Part shown: one piece after another, positions 43,808 through 53,370 of the stretch
How the letters are laid out: each line of letters begins with the position of its first letter
Position numbering within the stretch: position 1 is the first letter of the stretch
Origin: Bradyrhizobium sp. OK095
GTDB lineage: Bacteria; Pseudomonadota; Alphaproteobacteria; Rhizobiales; Xanthobacteraceae
Direction: 5' to 3'
NCBI RefSeq assembly: GCF_900109945.1
Contig: NZ_FOBX01000005.1
Location: 372,001 to 436,000, forward strand
DNA length: 64,000 nt
Program-made: the position numbers and the translations under genes
The notes under the pieces: model-generated
What the model was told of the DNA's origin: nothing
Database searches by the model: none
Seen by the model: only the letters and a program-made list of their open reading frames with translations

Positions 43808-43998
43808 GGTGCGTGCGACGAATTGCTCTGCGTTGGAAACGGCGGAGCGACAGGCGGCGCCGGGTAAGGCCTGCTTTTGCAGCAGGACGATGGCCGGCGC
43901 AAGGCGGGCCGGATGGTAAACGGCGAAGGTCGGCCTTGTCTCGGACGTCTGCCTGGCTCTAATTGCCGCCAACGATAATGGGCTGAAAGAGGAAACGA

Positions 43999-44964
43999 AT
44001 GGATCGCCGCAAATTCTTGGCCGGATGTCTCGGGCTGCCGCTGCTGGCGCAGGCGGGCGAGGTGCAAGCGCAGGCCGGGCTGACGAAAGTCATCTTCCCG
44101 TTCGCGGCGGGCGCGGGCGGCGACACGCTATGCCGGCTGATTGCACAGGAGATGGCCCCGGCACTGCAACGGACCATCGTGGTCGAGAACCGCACCGGCG
44201 GCGATGGCCTGATCGGCATCAAGGCGGTGAAGGGCGGTAGCCCCGACGGCAGCATGGTGCTGGTGACGACAGGGCCCACCATGTACCTGCTGCCGATGGT
44301 GGAGACGATTCCGAGCTTCGATACGGCCAAGGATTTCATGCCGGTGTCGCTGCTCGCGCGCTTCGAATTCGCCGTCGTGGTCGGCCCAGGAATCGATGCC
44401 GCCGATTTCAAGGGATTTGTCGCCTGGCTGAAGGCGCATCCCGACAAGACCTCGTTCGGCGTGCCGAGCAACGGCACCATTCCGCACTTCATGGGCTCCA
44501 AGCTCGAAAAGGATCTCGGCATCCCCCTGACCCGCGTGCCCTATCGCGGCAGCGCGCCGATCCTCAACGACATCATTGGCGGCCACATCTCGTTTGGCAT
44601 CACGACATTGGCGGATGCGCTGCCGCAGCATCGCGCCAAGGGCGTGAAGATCATCGCGGTCAGTAGCGCGGAGCGTTCGCCGTTCGCGCCCGACGTTCCG
44701 ACATTGAAGGAGAGCGGCATCGATCTCGTCGCCGACGCCTGGTACGGGATGTGGCTCCCCGCCGGCAGTCCGCCGGAATTCGCCAGCAAGCTTGCTGCTG
44801 CCGCAAGCGCCGCGCTCGCCAAGCCCGAGGTGAAGGAGAAGCTCACCGCGATCGGGCTGATCCCGGTCGGCAGCAGCGCGGATGGGCTGACGAAGGAGCT
44901 CGCCGCCAACACGGCGTTCTGGCAGCCGATCGTCAAGGCGACGGGGTACAAGATCGAGAATTAA
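43999..44964 (+). CDS. Bug-type tripartite tricarboxylate transporter substrate-binding protein
   Basis: A 321-residue periplasmic binding protein of the TctC/Bug family. The N-terminus [20 protein letters not shown] looks like a twin-arginine-type or Sec signal. The Bug core follows: [60 protein letters not shown] and [19 protein letters not shown]. Such proteins bind carboxylates or aromatic acids. No TctA/TctB membrane genes are next to it, so it is an orphan like many Bug genes. It lies between proB and the sulfatase-like gene. Confidence 0.9.
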   Translation: MDRRKFLAGCLGLPLLAQAGEVQAQAGLTKVIFPFAAGAGGDTLCRLIAQEMAPALQRTIVVENRTGGDGLIGIKAVKGGSPDGSMVLVTTGPTMYLLPMVETIPSFDTAKDFMPVSLLARFEFAVVVGPGIDAADFKGFVAWLKAHPDKTSFGVPSNGTIPHFMGSKLEKDLGIPLTRVPYRGSAPILNDIIGGHISFGITTLADALPQHRAKGVKIIAVSSAERSPFAPDVPTLKESGIDLVADAWYGMWLPAGSPPEFASKLAAAASAALAKPEVKEKLTAIGLIPVGSSADGLTKELAANTAFWQPIVKATGYKIEN

Positions 44965-44983
44965 CTCGCAAGCTCCGCCCCAT

Positions 44984-45097
44984 CCCCTCATCCTGAGGAG
45001 CTTGCGAAGCAAGCGTCTCGAAGGATGAAGGCCCCGCTGTTGCAGCTCGGCCTGCATGGTTCGAGACGGCGCTATCGCGCCTCCTCACCATGAGGAT
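44984..45097. repeat. palindromic intergenic repeat, family F
   Basis: Starts CCCTCATCCTGAGGAG and ends CTCCTCACCATGAGGA, with GCGTCTCGAAGG answered by GGTTCGAGACGGCGC. It is an imperfect 110-base palindrome between convergent genes. Confidence 0.8.
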
Positions 45098-45098
45098 T

Positions 45099-46733
45099 TT
45101 AGAGCTTCGCCCGTTGCTCGATCCCACCACGGATCGACGCAAGCTCGGTCTCATCCCAGACGCCGATCAGGATGCCACCCTTCACCTGCAGCTGATTATC
45201 CGCATAGTTCGCGATCTTCTCGCGTGGCGTGGTGATGTGGTCGTTCGGATGCAGCGCCCAGTCGAACAGCTCGGCCTGTAATCGTGCAACGATGCCGGCG
45301 CATTCCGGATCGTCGCCGCGATCCAGAAACTCTTCCGGATCGGTTTCGAGATCGTACAGCATCGGGCGGAAGCTGGAGGCGTGGATGTATTTCCAGCGGC
45401 CGTCGAACACCATGAACAGGCGGCAGCGCTCGATCGGCTGGTTCAGTTTTAGCCGGACATCCTGCATGGAATAGTCGTATTCGGAGAATGCGACCTTGCG
45501 CCAATCCGGCGGCGTCGGTCCGCGCAGCAATGGCAGCAACGAGCGCCCTTCGAGGATGTGGCCGGGCACCTTGCCGCCGAAATAATCGACGAAGGTCGGC
45601 GCGAGATCGATGCCTTCGACCAGCGCGTCGCTGCGCGTGCCGCGCGTGGCGTCGGCTTCCCTGGAGGGATCGATGACGATCAACGGAATCTTTGCCGACT
45701 GTTCGTGGAACAGATCCTTCTCGCCCATCCAGTGATCGCCGAGATAATCGCCGTGATCGGAGGTGAACACGATCATGGTTGTGTCCAGCAGGTCGCGTTC
45801 CTCCAGGAATTTCATCAGCACGCCCATCTGGTCGTCGATCTGGGTGATCAGGCCCATATAGGTCGGGATCACCTTCTCGCGGGCATCGTCGCGCGCCATG
45901 TTGCGGGAGTAGCGCATGTCCATATAGGCGCCGAACACCGGATGCGGATTCTGCCGCTCGCGCTCGGAGCGGATCACCGGAATCATGTCATCCGTCGAAT
46001 ACATGCTGGCGTAGGGCTCGGGCGCGATGTAGGGCCAGTGCGGCTTGATGTAGGACAGATGCAGGCACCACGGCCGGCCGTCGGTCTCGGCTTCGCCGAT
46101 GAAGTCCATCGCGCGACGCGTCATGTAGGGCGTCTCGGAATGCTCGTCCGGCACGCGCGCGGCCTTGTCGGCGTGCACCAGCAGCCAGCCGTTCTGCAAG
46201 CTGCCGTCTTCCGCAGCGCCTGAATTGGCCCAGTGCTCCCAGGGATTGGTGGCGTCAAAACCCTGCTGGCGCAGATATTCATCGTATTTCGGGCGCGGCC
46301 GCCCGGTCGGATGCAGGCCGTCGTCGCGCTCGTAAGGTTCAAAACCGCATTCGGCGACATGCACGCCGATCATCGATTCCGGCGGGATGCCGAGCGCCTT
46401 CATGCCTTCGAGATCAGGCGCCATGTGGGTCTTGCCGACCAGCACATTGCGCACGCCGATTTTCTTCAGATGATCGCCAAGCGTCGGCTCGCCGACGCGC
46501 AAGGGCCAACCGTTCCAGTGCGAGCCGTGCGAGCGCATGTAGCGGCCGGTGTAGAACGACATCCGCGACGGACCGCAGATCGGCGACTGCACATAGGCCT
46601 TCGAGAACAGCACGCCGCGCTTGGCCATGGCGTCGATGTTCGGCGTCTTCAGTGTGGGATGGCCGGTGCAGCCGAGATAATCATAGCGAAGCTGGTCGCA
46701 CATGATCCAGAGAACGTTCTTCGCGCGCGCCAT
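45099..46733 (-). CDS. sulfatase-like / phosphonate monoester hydrolase-like enzyme
   Basis: A 544-residue alkaline-phosphatase-superfamily hydrolase. Metal-binding residues are visible in LWIMCDQLRYDYLG (D13) and VFTSDHGDYLGDHWMGEKD. The formylglycine-precursor motif C-x-P-S-R is CGPSR with Cys53. NVLVGKTHM carries the conserved Lys/His. Family members hydrolyse sulfate esters or phosphonate monoesters; the substrate is not decided by the motifs. The start at MARAKNVLWIM (46733) is preferred. It lacks an obvious signal peptide, so it is probably cytoplasmic. With the Bug-type protein it interrupts the obgE-proB pairing. Confidence 0.88.
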   Translation of the reverse strand: MARAKNVLWIMCDQLRYDYLGCTGHPTLKTPNIDAMAKRGVLFSKAYVQSPICGPSRMSFYTGRYMRSHGSHWNGWPLRVGEPTLGDHLKKIGVRNVLVGKTHMAPDLEGMKALGIPPESMIGVHVAECGFEPYERDDGLHPTGRPRPKYDEYLRQQGFDATNPWEHWANSGAAEDGSLQNGWLLVHADKAARVPDEHSETPYMTRRAMDFIGEAETDGRPWCLHLSYIKPHWPYIAPEPYASMYSTDDMIPVIRSERERQNPHPVFGAYMDMRYSRNMARDDAREKVIPTYMGLITQIDDQMGVLMKFLEERDLLDTTMIVFTSDHGDYLGDHWMGEKDLFHEQSAKIPLIVIDPSREADATRGTRSDALVEGIDLAPTFVDYFGGKVPGHILEGRSLLPLLRGPTPPDWRKVAFSEYDYSMQDVRLKLNQPIERCRLFMVFDGRWKYIHASSFRPMLYDLETDPEEFLDRGDDPECAGIVARLQAELFDWALHPNDHITTPREKIANYADNQLQVKGGILIGVWDETELASIRGGIEQRAKL

Positions 46734-46814
46734 GCCTCGCCCCTGTCGTTTCTTGATTGTTCGATGCTGCGCTATTGCGCTAGCCAAGACAAGCGGGCCG
46801 CCTGAGTGGTCGGA

Positions 46815-47897
<1,083 letters not shown>

Positions 47898-47910
47898 TTA
47901 CCCCTGAATC

Positions 47911-47935
47911 GGCCGAAATTCCGCGAATTTCGGCC
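47911..47935 (-). terminator. hairpin after the MaoC-like gene
   Basis: GGCCGAAATT and AATTTCGGCC form a perfect 10-base stem with a five-base loop, six bases past the stop codon of the MaoC-like gene. There is no clear T run. Confidence 0.6.
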
Positions 47936-47940
47936 CGTGC

Positions 47941-48423
47941 TTAACCAGCAGGCCTTCGCCGGATCAGGAATTTCTGGATGCCCTCCAGCACCAGCTCCTT
48001 GCGCTGGTTGTAAACGGTGCTTTTCAGCGTCACCGTCCCGGTCGTACGGCCTGGCACGAGTTCGATCACCTCGAGCGCGGGGTAGATGGTGTCATCGGCG
48101 AACACCGGCGTGAGGAACCGGCTCGACTGCTCGAGGAAGCCGACCAGAGAGTCCTCGACCATGAACGGAAACAGCCCCGCGCCGGGCGCGGTGTGGATCA
48201 GGGTCTGGAAGCCGTGGGCCAGCAGATGCGGCATGCCGCGGGCGCGGCAATACTCGACATCATAATGCACGGGATGGGTGTCGCCGCTCGCGGTCTGGAA
48301 CGCCGCGAACACCGCGGTGGTTTGCGTCCGGCTCGGCAGCACAAAACGTTCGCCGACGACGAAATCCTCAAACCAGCGTTGCGTAGGGATCATGCGGTGC
48401 TGGGTCGGATCGAAGTCGGTCAT
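47941..48423 (-). CDS. MaoC family (R)-hydratase-like protein
   Basis: A 160-residue hot-dog-fold protein of the MaoC dehydratase family. The hydratase motif is AFQTASGDTHPVHYDVEYCR with the Asp/His pair, followed by LLAHGFQTLIHT, FADDTIYPALEVIELVPGR and VYNQRKELVLEG. Members hydrate enoyl-CoA or related acyl groups; the substrate is unknown. The start at MTDFDPTQH (48423) is preferred to a codon nine residues upstream. Monocistronic with its own hairpin. Confidence 0.88.
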   Translation of the reverse strand: MTDFDPTQHRMIPTQRWFEDFVVGERFVLPSRTQTTAVFAAFQTASGDTHPVHYDVEYCRARGMPHLLAHGFQTLIHTAPGAGLFPFMVEDSLVGFLEQSSRFLTPVFADDTIYPALEVIELVPGRTTGTVTLKSTVYNQRKELVLEGIQKFLIRRRPAG

Positions 48424-48582
48424 GTCTGGCTCTTCTTGTCGGTGCGGCACCTATCGCTACCGCGACGTGAAGAGTGCGACAATCCGTTCAATTCGACGAG
48501 GCCGGGCTTGTCGCGGGCGCTCACGCCATTAAAACGGCCGCAAGCGACTCTCTGGTCGCCTGATCCTGACGCTCCCTCCGCT

Positions 48583-48669
48583 CGTCATTGCGAGGAGCCC
48601 TTGCGACGAAGCAATCCAGACTGCCGCCTCAGAGACAGTCTGGATTGCTTCGCTTCGCTCGCAATGACG
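48583..48669. repeat. palindromic intergenic repeat, family B, copy 2
   Basis: Same arms as the copy at 1463-1550 (CGTCATTGCGAGGAGC ... GCTCGCAATGACG; GAAGCAATCCAG ... CTGGATTGCTTC) with a different 18-base loop. It lies between divergent genes, close to the DMT transporter start. Confidence 0.9.
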
Positions 48670-48693
48670 ACCTCTCACAGTCCGACTTGTTCA

Positions 48694-49608
48694 ATGCCCT
48701 TCTTCAAGAACCTCTCCGCCTATGACGACCGATCGGCGCGCCTCGCCGGCATCGGGCTCATGGTGCTGTCGATCTTCATGTTCTCGTTCGGCGACGCCAT
48801 GGGCAAGTTCCTGGTCGGGACCTATTCGGTGGGGCAGCTGCTGTTCCTGCGTGGCAGCGCGGCGCTGCTTTTGCTGCTGCCGATCATCTGGCGGCATCGC
48901 CGGGATTTCGTTCACATGGAGAGGCCGTGGTTGCAGCTCGTCCGCGTCACGCTGTCGACGCTGGAGGTCGCCGCCTTCTTCATCGCAACGGTCTATCTGC
49001 CGCTCGCCGACGTCATCACCTATTATCTCGCCGGTCCCATCTTCGTCACCGCGATGTCGGCGATCTTCCTGCGCGAGAAGGTCGGCTGGCGGCGCTGGAC
49101 CGCGATCCTGATCGGCTTCTGCGGCGTCGTGATTGCGCTGCGGCCGTCGGCGCAGACCGTCAGCCTGCCGGCGCTGATCGCGCTCGGCGGCAGCCTGTCT
49201 TTTGCAACGTTGATGCTGATCACCCGCAGCCTGCGCAAGACGCCCGACATCGTGATGGCGTCCTCGCAATTCGTCGGCACGTTCCTGCTGGGTGCGGTGA
49301 TGTCGGCATTTCACTGGGTGCAGCCGACGCCGGGCAGTCTCGTGATCTTTGCGCTGGCGGGGGTCATTTCGGTGACCGCGCTGTTCTGCGTCAACCGCTC
49401 GCTCAAGCTGGCGCCGGCGAGTGTGGTTGTGCCCTACCAATATTCGATGATCGTCTGGGCCGTGATCTTCGGCTTCGTCGTGTTCGGCGATGTGCCTGAG
49501 GTCGCCACCATCGTCGGTGCCGCCATCATCATCGGCGCCGGGTTCTATATTTATCTGCGCGAGCGCGATCTCGGACGCCCGAGCGCCGAAGTGAATCCGC
49601 CAGCATAG
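48694..49608 (+). CDS. DMT (EamA) family transporter
   Basis: A 304-residue inner-membrane protein with about ten hydrophobic helices in two EamA repeats. The first begins LAGIGLMVLSIFMFSFGDAM; its end is marked by YLPLADVITYYLAGPIFVTA. The second is SFATLMLITRSLRKTPDIV through YQYSMIVWAVIFGFVVFGD. The substrate is unknown; family members export amino acids or other metabolites. The ATG at 48694 is chosen because the upstream frame is repeat sequence. It is followed at once by a strong hairpin. Confidence 0.9.
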   Translation: MPFFKNLSAYDDRSARLAGIGLMVLSIFMFSFGDAMGKFLVGTYSVGQLLFLRGSAALLLLLPIIWRHRRDFVHMERPWLQLVRVTLSTLEVAAFFIATVYLPLADVITYYLAGPIFVTAMSAIFLREKVGWRRWTAILIGFCGVVIALRPSAQTVSLPALIALGGSLSFATLMLITRSLRKTPDIVMASSQFVGTFLLGAVMSAFHWVQPTPGSLVIFALAGVISVTALFCVNRSLKLAPASVVVPYQYSMIVWAVIFGFVVFGDVPEVATIVGAAIIIGAGFYIYLRERDLGRPSAEVNPPA

Positions 49609-49635
49609 TGCTTACCCTCCGAGGGAGGGTAAGCA
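49609..49635 (+). terminator. terminator after the DMT transporter gene
   Basis: TGCTTACCCTCC and GGAGGGTAAGCA-type arms form a stem of about 12 bases with a very short loop directly at the stop codon. It lies between convergent genes and could serve both, though neither side has a long T run. Confidence 0.6.
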
Positions 49636-49643
49636 TCTGTGGC

Positions 49644-50237
49644 CTACCTCATCCTTCGCGCACTGCTCCAGCTCTTCAGCGACGACCACACGCCGCGCGA
49701 GAGGCGGAAGCAGTCGACCGGCGTGGACGAGCCTAGCGCCAGGAAGCGATGCAGCTGCACGCCGCTCCACTGGAAGCCGCACTTCTCCAGCACGTTGCGC
49801 GAGGCCGGATTAGTGACGCGTGCGCCCGCATAGAGGTGGTCGTCCTCGAGCTCCTCGAAGAAGAAGTCGATCGCGCCGCGCGCGGCTTCGGTGGCATAGC
49901 CCCGGCCCCAATGCTCGACGCCGAGCCAATAGCCGAGCTCGGCATTGCCGGGCGTGGAGCGATCGATGCCGACCATGCCGACCGGCCCGCTGTCGTGCTC
50001 GATCAGGAACGCGGTCTCGTTGCCGAGCACGGCCGTGCCGCGGATGAATGCGACGGCGTCGTCCTGCGAATAGGGAAAAGGGAGGCGGCGGGTGTTTTCC
50101 GCGACACGGCGGTCGTTGGCGAGGTGGGCAATGGTCTTGACGTCGGCGAGGGTCGGCCGCCGCAAGGTCAGTCGCTCGGTGGCGACGACGCTGGGTCTCG
50201 CCTCCTGCAAGGTCACGCTCGAGAAATCCTGCAACAT
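49644..50237 (-). CDS. GNAT family N-acetyltransferase (RimJ/RimL type)
   Basis: A 197-residue acetyltransferase. TERLTLRRPTLADVKTIAHL is the typical RimL-type start, with IDRSTPGNAELGYWLGVEHW, GRGYATEAARGAIDFFF (CoA site) and NPASRNVLEKCGFQWSG. The substrate is unknown. The ATG at 50237 has GGAG six bases upstream; a GTG at 50258 would add seven residues. It lies downstream of rpmA and may share its transcript, though a hairpin intervenes. Confidence 0.87.
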   Translation of the reverse strand: MLQDFSSVTLQEARPSVVATERLTLRRPTLADVKTIAHLANDRRVAENTRRLPFPYSQDDAVAFIRGTAVLGNETAFLIEHDSGPVGMVGIDRSTPGNAELGYWLGVEHWGRGYATEAARGAIDFFFEELEDDHLYAGARVTNPASRNVLEKCGFQWSGVQLHRFLALGSSTPVDCFRLSRGVWSSLKSWSSARRMR

Positions 50238-50287
50238 GTCCGGCTCCGTCAAAGTCACTAAGTGGAAAGTGAACTCGTCAAACGAAA

Positions 50288-50313
50288 GGGGAGGCCGGTT
50301 TCCCTGCCTCCCC
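50288..50313 (-). terminator. terminator after rpmA
   Basis: GGGGAGGC / GCCTCCCC eight-base stem with a ten-base loop, followed on the minus strand by TTTCGTTTG. A second inverted repeat (CCGCCGG / CCGGCGG, 50346-50372) lies closer to rpmA. Confidence 0.65.
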
Positions 50314-50393
50314 TGGAGCCTTCGATCTCTTTGATCTCAAGGACTCCGCCGGTTCGGTCTAGGACCCGGCGGACTCCAAATTTGATCCACCGT

Positions 50394-50663
50394 CTATTCA
50401 GCCGCCTCGGCGACCGGAAGTACCGAGATGAAGGTGCGGCCGTTGGCTTTGGCCTGGAACGTGACGCGACCCTCGATCTTGGCGAACAAAGTGTGGTCCG
50501 TGCCCATGCCGACATTAAGGCCGGGATGCCAGGTGGTGCCGCGCTGACGCGCAATGATGTTGCCGGGAATTACAACTTCCCCGCCGAACGCCTTGATACC
50601 GAGGCGCTTGCCTTTGGAATCGCGACCGTTGCGCGATGAACCGCCTGCTTTTTTGTGAGCCAT
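50394..50663 (-). CDS. rpmA: 50S ribosomal protein L27
   Basis: An 89-residue L27 with the N-terminal arm [20 protein letters not shown] that reaches the peptidyl-transferase centre, then [12 protein letters not shown] and [11 protein letters not shown]. No cleavable N-terminal extension of the Firmicutes type is present. It is 97 bases downstream of rplU, as in most bacteria. Confidence 0.97.
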   Translation of the reverse strand: MAHKKAGGSSRNGRDSKGKRLGIKAFGGEVVIPGNIIARQRGTTWHPGLNVGMGTDHTLFAKIEGRVTFQAKANGRTFISVLPVAEAAE

Positions 50664-50760
50664 GGCCCGTCTCCGAAACCTTACGTATTTCTAGATCAAT
50701 TCCTTGACGGAATCATTTCAAAATCTCTCACGCATCAATTCGTGATTGCGCGTGATCAAT

Positions 50761-51153
50761 TTATGCGGCGGCGTCTTCGGTCGTGGTCGCAGGCTTCGCG
50801 ACCTTCTCCCGCTTCGGACGCGGGCCCTTGGTGGGCTTGGCGCCGTCCGTCAGGATCTCGGAGATGCGGAGGACCGTGATCTCGTCGCGATAGCCGCGCT
50901 TGCGGCGCGAATTCTTGCGGCGGCGCTTCTTGAACGCGATGATCTTGGCGCCGCGCTTGTGGTCGAGCACCTCGACCGCAACGGACGCACCGGCGACCGT
51001 CGGCAGGCCCAGGATCGGCGTGTCGCCGCCGATCAACAGAACTTCGTTCAACTGTATGATCGAGCCGACTTCGCCTTCGATCTTGCCTACTTCGAGAACA
51101 TCATCCGGAACGACGCGGTACTGCCGGCCGCCGGTTTTGATGACTGCGAACAT
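50761..51153 (-). CDS. rplU: 50S ribosomal protein L21
   Basis: A 130-residue L21. The conserved MFAVIKTGGRQYRV, GSIIQLNEVLLIGG and KRRRKNSRRKRGYRDEIT are present, followed by an Ala/Lys/Thr-rich extension (EKVAKPATTTEDAAA) that makes it longer than the E. coli protein. The ATG at 51153 is the family start. The 5' region carries a nested hairpin that may be regulatory. Confidence 0.97.
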   Translation of the reverse strand: MFAVIKTGGRQYRVVPDDVLEVGKIEGEVGSIIQLNEVLLIGGDTPILGLPTVAGASVAVEVLDHKRGAKIIAFKKRRRKNSRRKRGYRDEITVLRISEILTDGAKPTKGPRPKREKVAKPATTTEDAAA

Positions 51154-51176
51154 CGTTTTTTCTCCGTGTTCAAATC

Positions 51177-51207
51177 CCGGCCTCGCGACGGGAATCGTCC
51201 GGGCCGG
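51177..51207 (-). promoter_or_regulatory. nested hairpin in the rplU leader
   Basis: On the minus strand CCGGCC pairs with GGCCGG and, inside it, GACG pairs with CGTC around a five-base loop. This sits 24-54 bases upstream of the rplU start codon, just after a run of five A. Ribosomal-protein leaders often fold to bind their product, but there is no known match I can name. Confidence 0.4.
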
Positions 51208-51485
51208 CTTTTTGTCAGTCGCTATGGGTTTATTGCGAGTCTTGTGCGGGCGGGATTTATCCCTTTGAAAACCCACGCAAAAACAAGCGGCGCGAGAAAC
51301 GCCCCGCGCCGGTTGCGGGACTTATAGCCGCCATCAGCCGGGAGTCAAGGAAAAGCGGGTGAAAAGGCCCGGATTTGAGAGATTTGGCCCGCTTCCACGG
51401 CCGGACTGGAATCTCGGCCCGCGCTGCAACCAACGGGTTCCCGCGCAGTTAGTCCGCCGGAACAGGTACGCGGGCAAGGGCACAA

Positions 51486-52628
51486 ATGGCAACAGACGAG
51501 CTGGTCAAGACCACGACGGGCATCGCCCATCACGGCGCCGAGCGGCTGCCGTCGGTGGACGTCGACAGTTTCAACATCGAGATCAAGGACGAGGACGGTT
51601 TTCTCGGCGACCGTGCCAGCAAGGGCGCGTTCCGAAAAATCCTCGACCGCTGGCGCAAGCCGGGGCGCAAATCGGGCGAGGACCCCTTTGGCAAGGAGCC
51701 CTCGGAGAGCATCAGCAAGAAGGTCCTCGACGAGATGCTGGTCGGCGATGATGTCGAGGCTTCCGCCGTGGTGCACAGCGCCATCGAGGAGTTCGCCCAG
51801 GAGCTTGCCTACGTCACGCGTCGTTTCCTCAAGACAAAAGCCTGGGCCAAGACCGAGCGCATCGTGGTTGGCGGCGGATTTCGCGATTCCCGGCTCGGCG
51901 AGATCGCGATCGCGCGCACCGACATCATCCTCAAGGCGGAGGACTTCAAGATCGATCTGGTGCCGATCCGCGCGCATCCGGATGAAGCCGGCCTGATCGG
52001 CGCGCTGCATCTGGCGCCGTCATGGATTTTCGAGGCACATGACGCGATTCTCGCGGTCGACATCGGCGGCACCAACATTCGCTGCGGCGTGGTCGAGACG
52101 CGCTGGAAGAAGGCGAAGGATCTGTCGAAGGCGGGCGTGTGGAAGTCCGAGCTATGGCGTCATGCCGATGATGAGCCAACGCGCGAAGGTGCGGTGAAGC
52201 GTCTCATCAAAATGCTGAAGGGACTGATCACGGACGCCGAGAAGGAAGGCTTCAAGATCGCGCCCTTCATCGGCATCGCCTGTCCCGGCGTCATCAACGC
52301 GGACGGCTCGATCGAGAAGGGCGCGCAAAACCTGCCGGGCAATTGGGAGAGCAGCAAGTTCAACCTGCCGGCGAGCCTGCTCGAGGGCATCCCCCAGATC
52401 GGCGAGCACGACACCGCAATCCTGATGCACAATGACGGCGTGGTTCAGGGCCTCTCCGAGGTGCCGTTCATGCAGGATGTCGACCGCTGGGGCGTGCTGA
52501 CCATCGGCACCGGGCTCGGCAATGCCCGCTTCACCAACCGCCGCAAGGAAGGCAACGGGAAAGACCGGGATTCTACTGAGAACGGCAAGGACAATAACAA
52601 GAAAAAGGCCAAGGCGGACAAGGAGTAA
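51486..52628 (+). CDS. ROK-family protein with permuted domain order
   Basis: A 380-residue protein with sugar-kinase (ROK/ASKHA) motifs in an unusual order. The phosphate-1 motif DIGGTNIR lies at residues 192-199 instead of the N-terminus. It is followed in normal order by ACPGV (265-269), NLPGNW (282-287), the ND catalytic Asp (D317) and IGTGLG (about 338-343). After that there is only a Lys/Asn/Glu-rich tail. The motifs that normally close a ROK protein, VVGGG (127-131, adenosine site) and DEAGLIGALHLA (from 166), instead come first, just before DIGGT. The first 80 residues are polar. The ROK zinc motif is not seen. It could be a permuted kinase or a sensor; the substrate is unknown. The ATG at 51486 follows a weak ribosome-binding site. 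Confidence 0.8.
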   Translation: MATDELVKTTTGIAHHGAERLPSVDVDSFNIEIKDEDGFLGDRASKGAFRKILDRWRKPGRKSGEDPFGKEPSESISKKVLDEMLVGDDVEASAVVHSAIEEFAQELAYVTRRFLKTKAWAKTERIVVGGGFRDSRLGEIAIARTDIILKAEDFKIDLVPIRAHPDEAGLIGALHLAPSWIFEAHDAILAVDIGGTNIRCGVVETRWKKAKDLSKAGVWKSELWRHADDEPTREGAVKRLIKMLKGLITDAEKEGFKIAPFIGIACPGVINADGSIEKGAQNLPGNWESSKFNLPASLLEGIPQIGEHDTAILMHNDGVVQGLSEVPFMQDVDRWGVLTIGTGLGNARFTNRRKEGNGKDRDSTENGKDNNKKKAKADKE

Positions 52629-53049
52629 CCTTGACTGGTTAGGTTAAGGACCGGTTTGCGTTGCGGCGCACGGGCCGCACGCTACGGTCGATCCGTCGCC
52701 TCACCTGGCCTGCGAAGCCGCCCTTCCTGGTCAGTTTTCAATGAGCGGCACGGGACCGCCAGTGTTTACCGCGTCTGGCGGTCCCACCTCGGGGGTTATC
52801 CCTGTGACCAGGTGATTCGGCCGCCAGCGGCCTGCCGGTCGCATCGCTTTGCGCCAAACAGACCGCGCCCAGCGCGCAAACGGCGCAAAGTCCCGCCGAA
52901 ATCCGCGATCGGCCGCGTCACAGCCGCAACATCCTCGTTCTCAAACGGAAAACCGGCCGGATTTTCGCCCCCTCAGCCTTGTCTGGCCCGCCATCCTCGC
53001 TTATTAACGCCTCCAACCACGGGGGCTCGCCCCCGATTTTTGGCGCCTT
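52629..53049 (+). other. structured intergenic region upstream of tRNA-Ser
   Basis: About 420 bases without a credible protein gene. A strong hairpin stands at 52752-52785 (GGGACCGCCAG / CTGGCGGTCCC, 11 perfect pairs, 12-base loop TGTTTACCGCGT), followed by CTCGGGGGTTATCCC and, at the end, a good intrinsic terminator (53021-53041). The region could encode a non-coding RNA on the plus strand ending at that terminator. It is not recognisable as RNase P RNA, tmRNA, SRP RNA or 6S RNA by the motifs I know. Confidence 0.4.
53021..53041 (+). terminator. intrinsic terminator upstream of tRNA-Ser
   Basis: CGGGGG / CCCCCG stem with a CTCG loop followed by ATTTTT. It ends eight bases before the tRNA. 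The nearest upstream plus-strand gene (ROK) stops almost 400 bases earlier. Confidence 0.8.
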
Positions 53050-53139
53050 GGAGAGGTGGCAGAGTGGTTGATTGTACCGCACTCGAAATGCGGCATAGGT
53101 GCAAGCCTATCGGGGGTTCGAATCCCTCCCTCTCCGCCA
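53050..53139 (+). tRNA. tRNA-Ser(CGA)
   Basis: A 90-base class II tRNA including the encoded CCA. The acceptor stem is GGAGAGG/CCTCTCC and the discriminator is G. The anticodon stem is CCGCA/TGCGG with loop CTCGAAA, so the anticodon is CGA (53084-53086), reading UCG. The long variable arm (ATAGG...CCTAT) is typical of serine tRNAs, and the T arm contains GGTTCGAATCCC. Type I restriction genes begin 230 bases downstream, a common insertion context. Confidence 0.97.
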
Positions 53140-53370
53140 AATCGTCCAATGACCTAGAGTTGGGCCTAACTCTGGCTTCGGACCAGCGGTTCTAGAGGAC
53201 TACCCGTCCGCGTAGCTTTCACCGCCCCCTCGGAATAGAGCCAAGTCTCTCTGCACTTGCAGAGCGCAGGGCTTTCCGTCTGAAGTTGTGTTGGCTGCGC
53301 GAGGAGGCAATTATACGAATCCTTCCGCCCCGCATCCCCTCACCGCTGATTCGTCGAAGGCTTTCTCCAA

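Noticed and set aside
52656-53195. A 179-codon frame running through the tRNA-Ser gene
   Set aside because: It crosses the 11-base hairpin, the terminator and the tRNA, so it cannot be a real gene.
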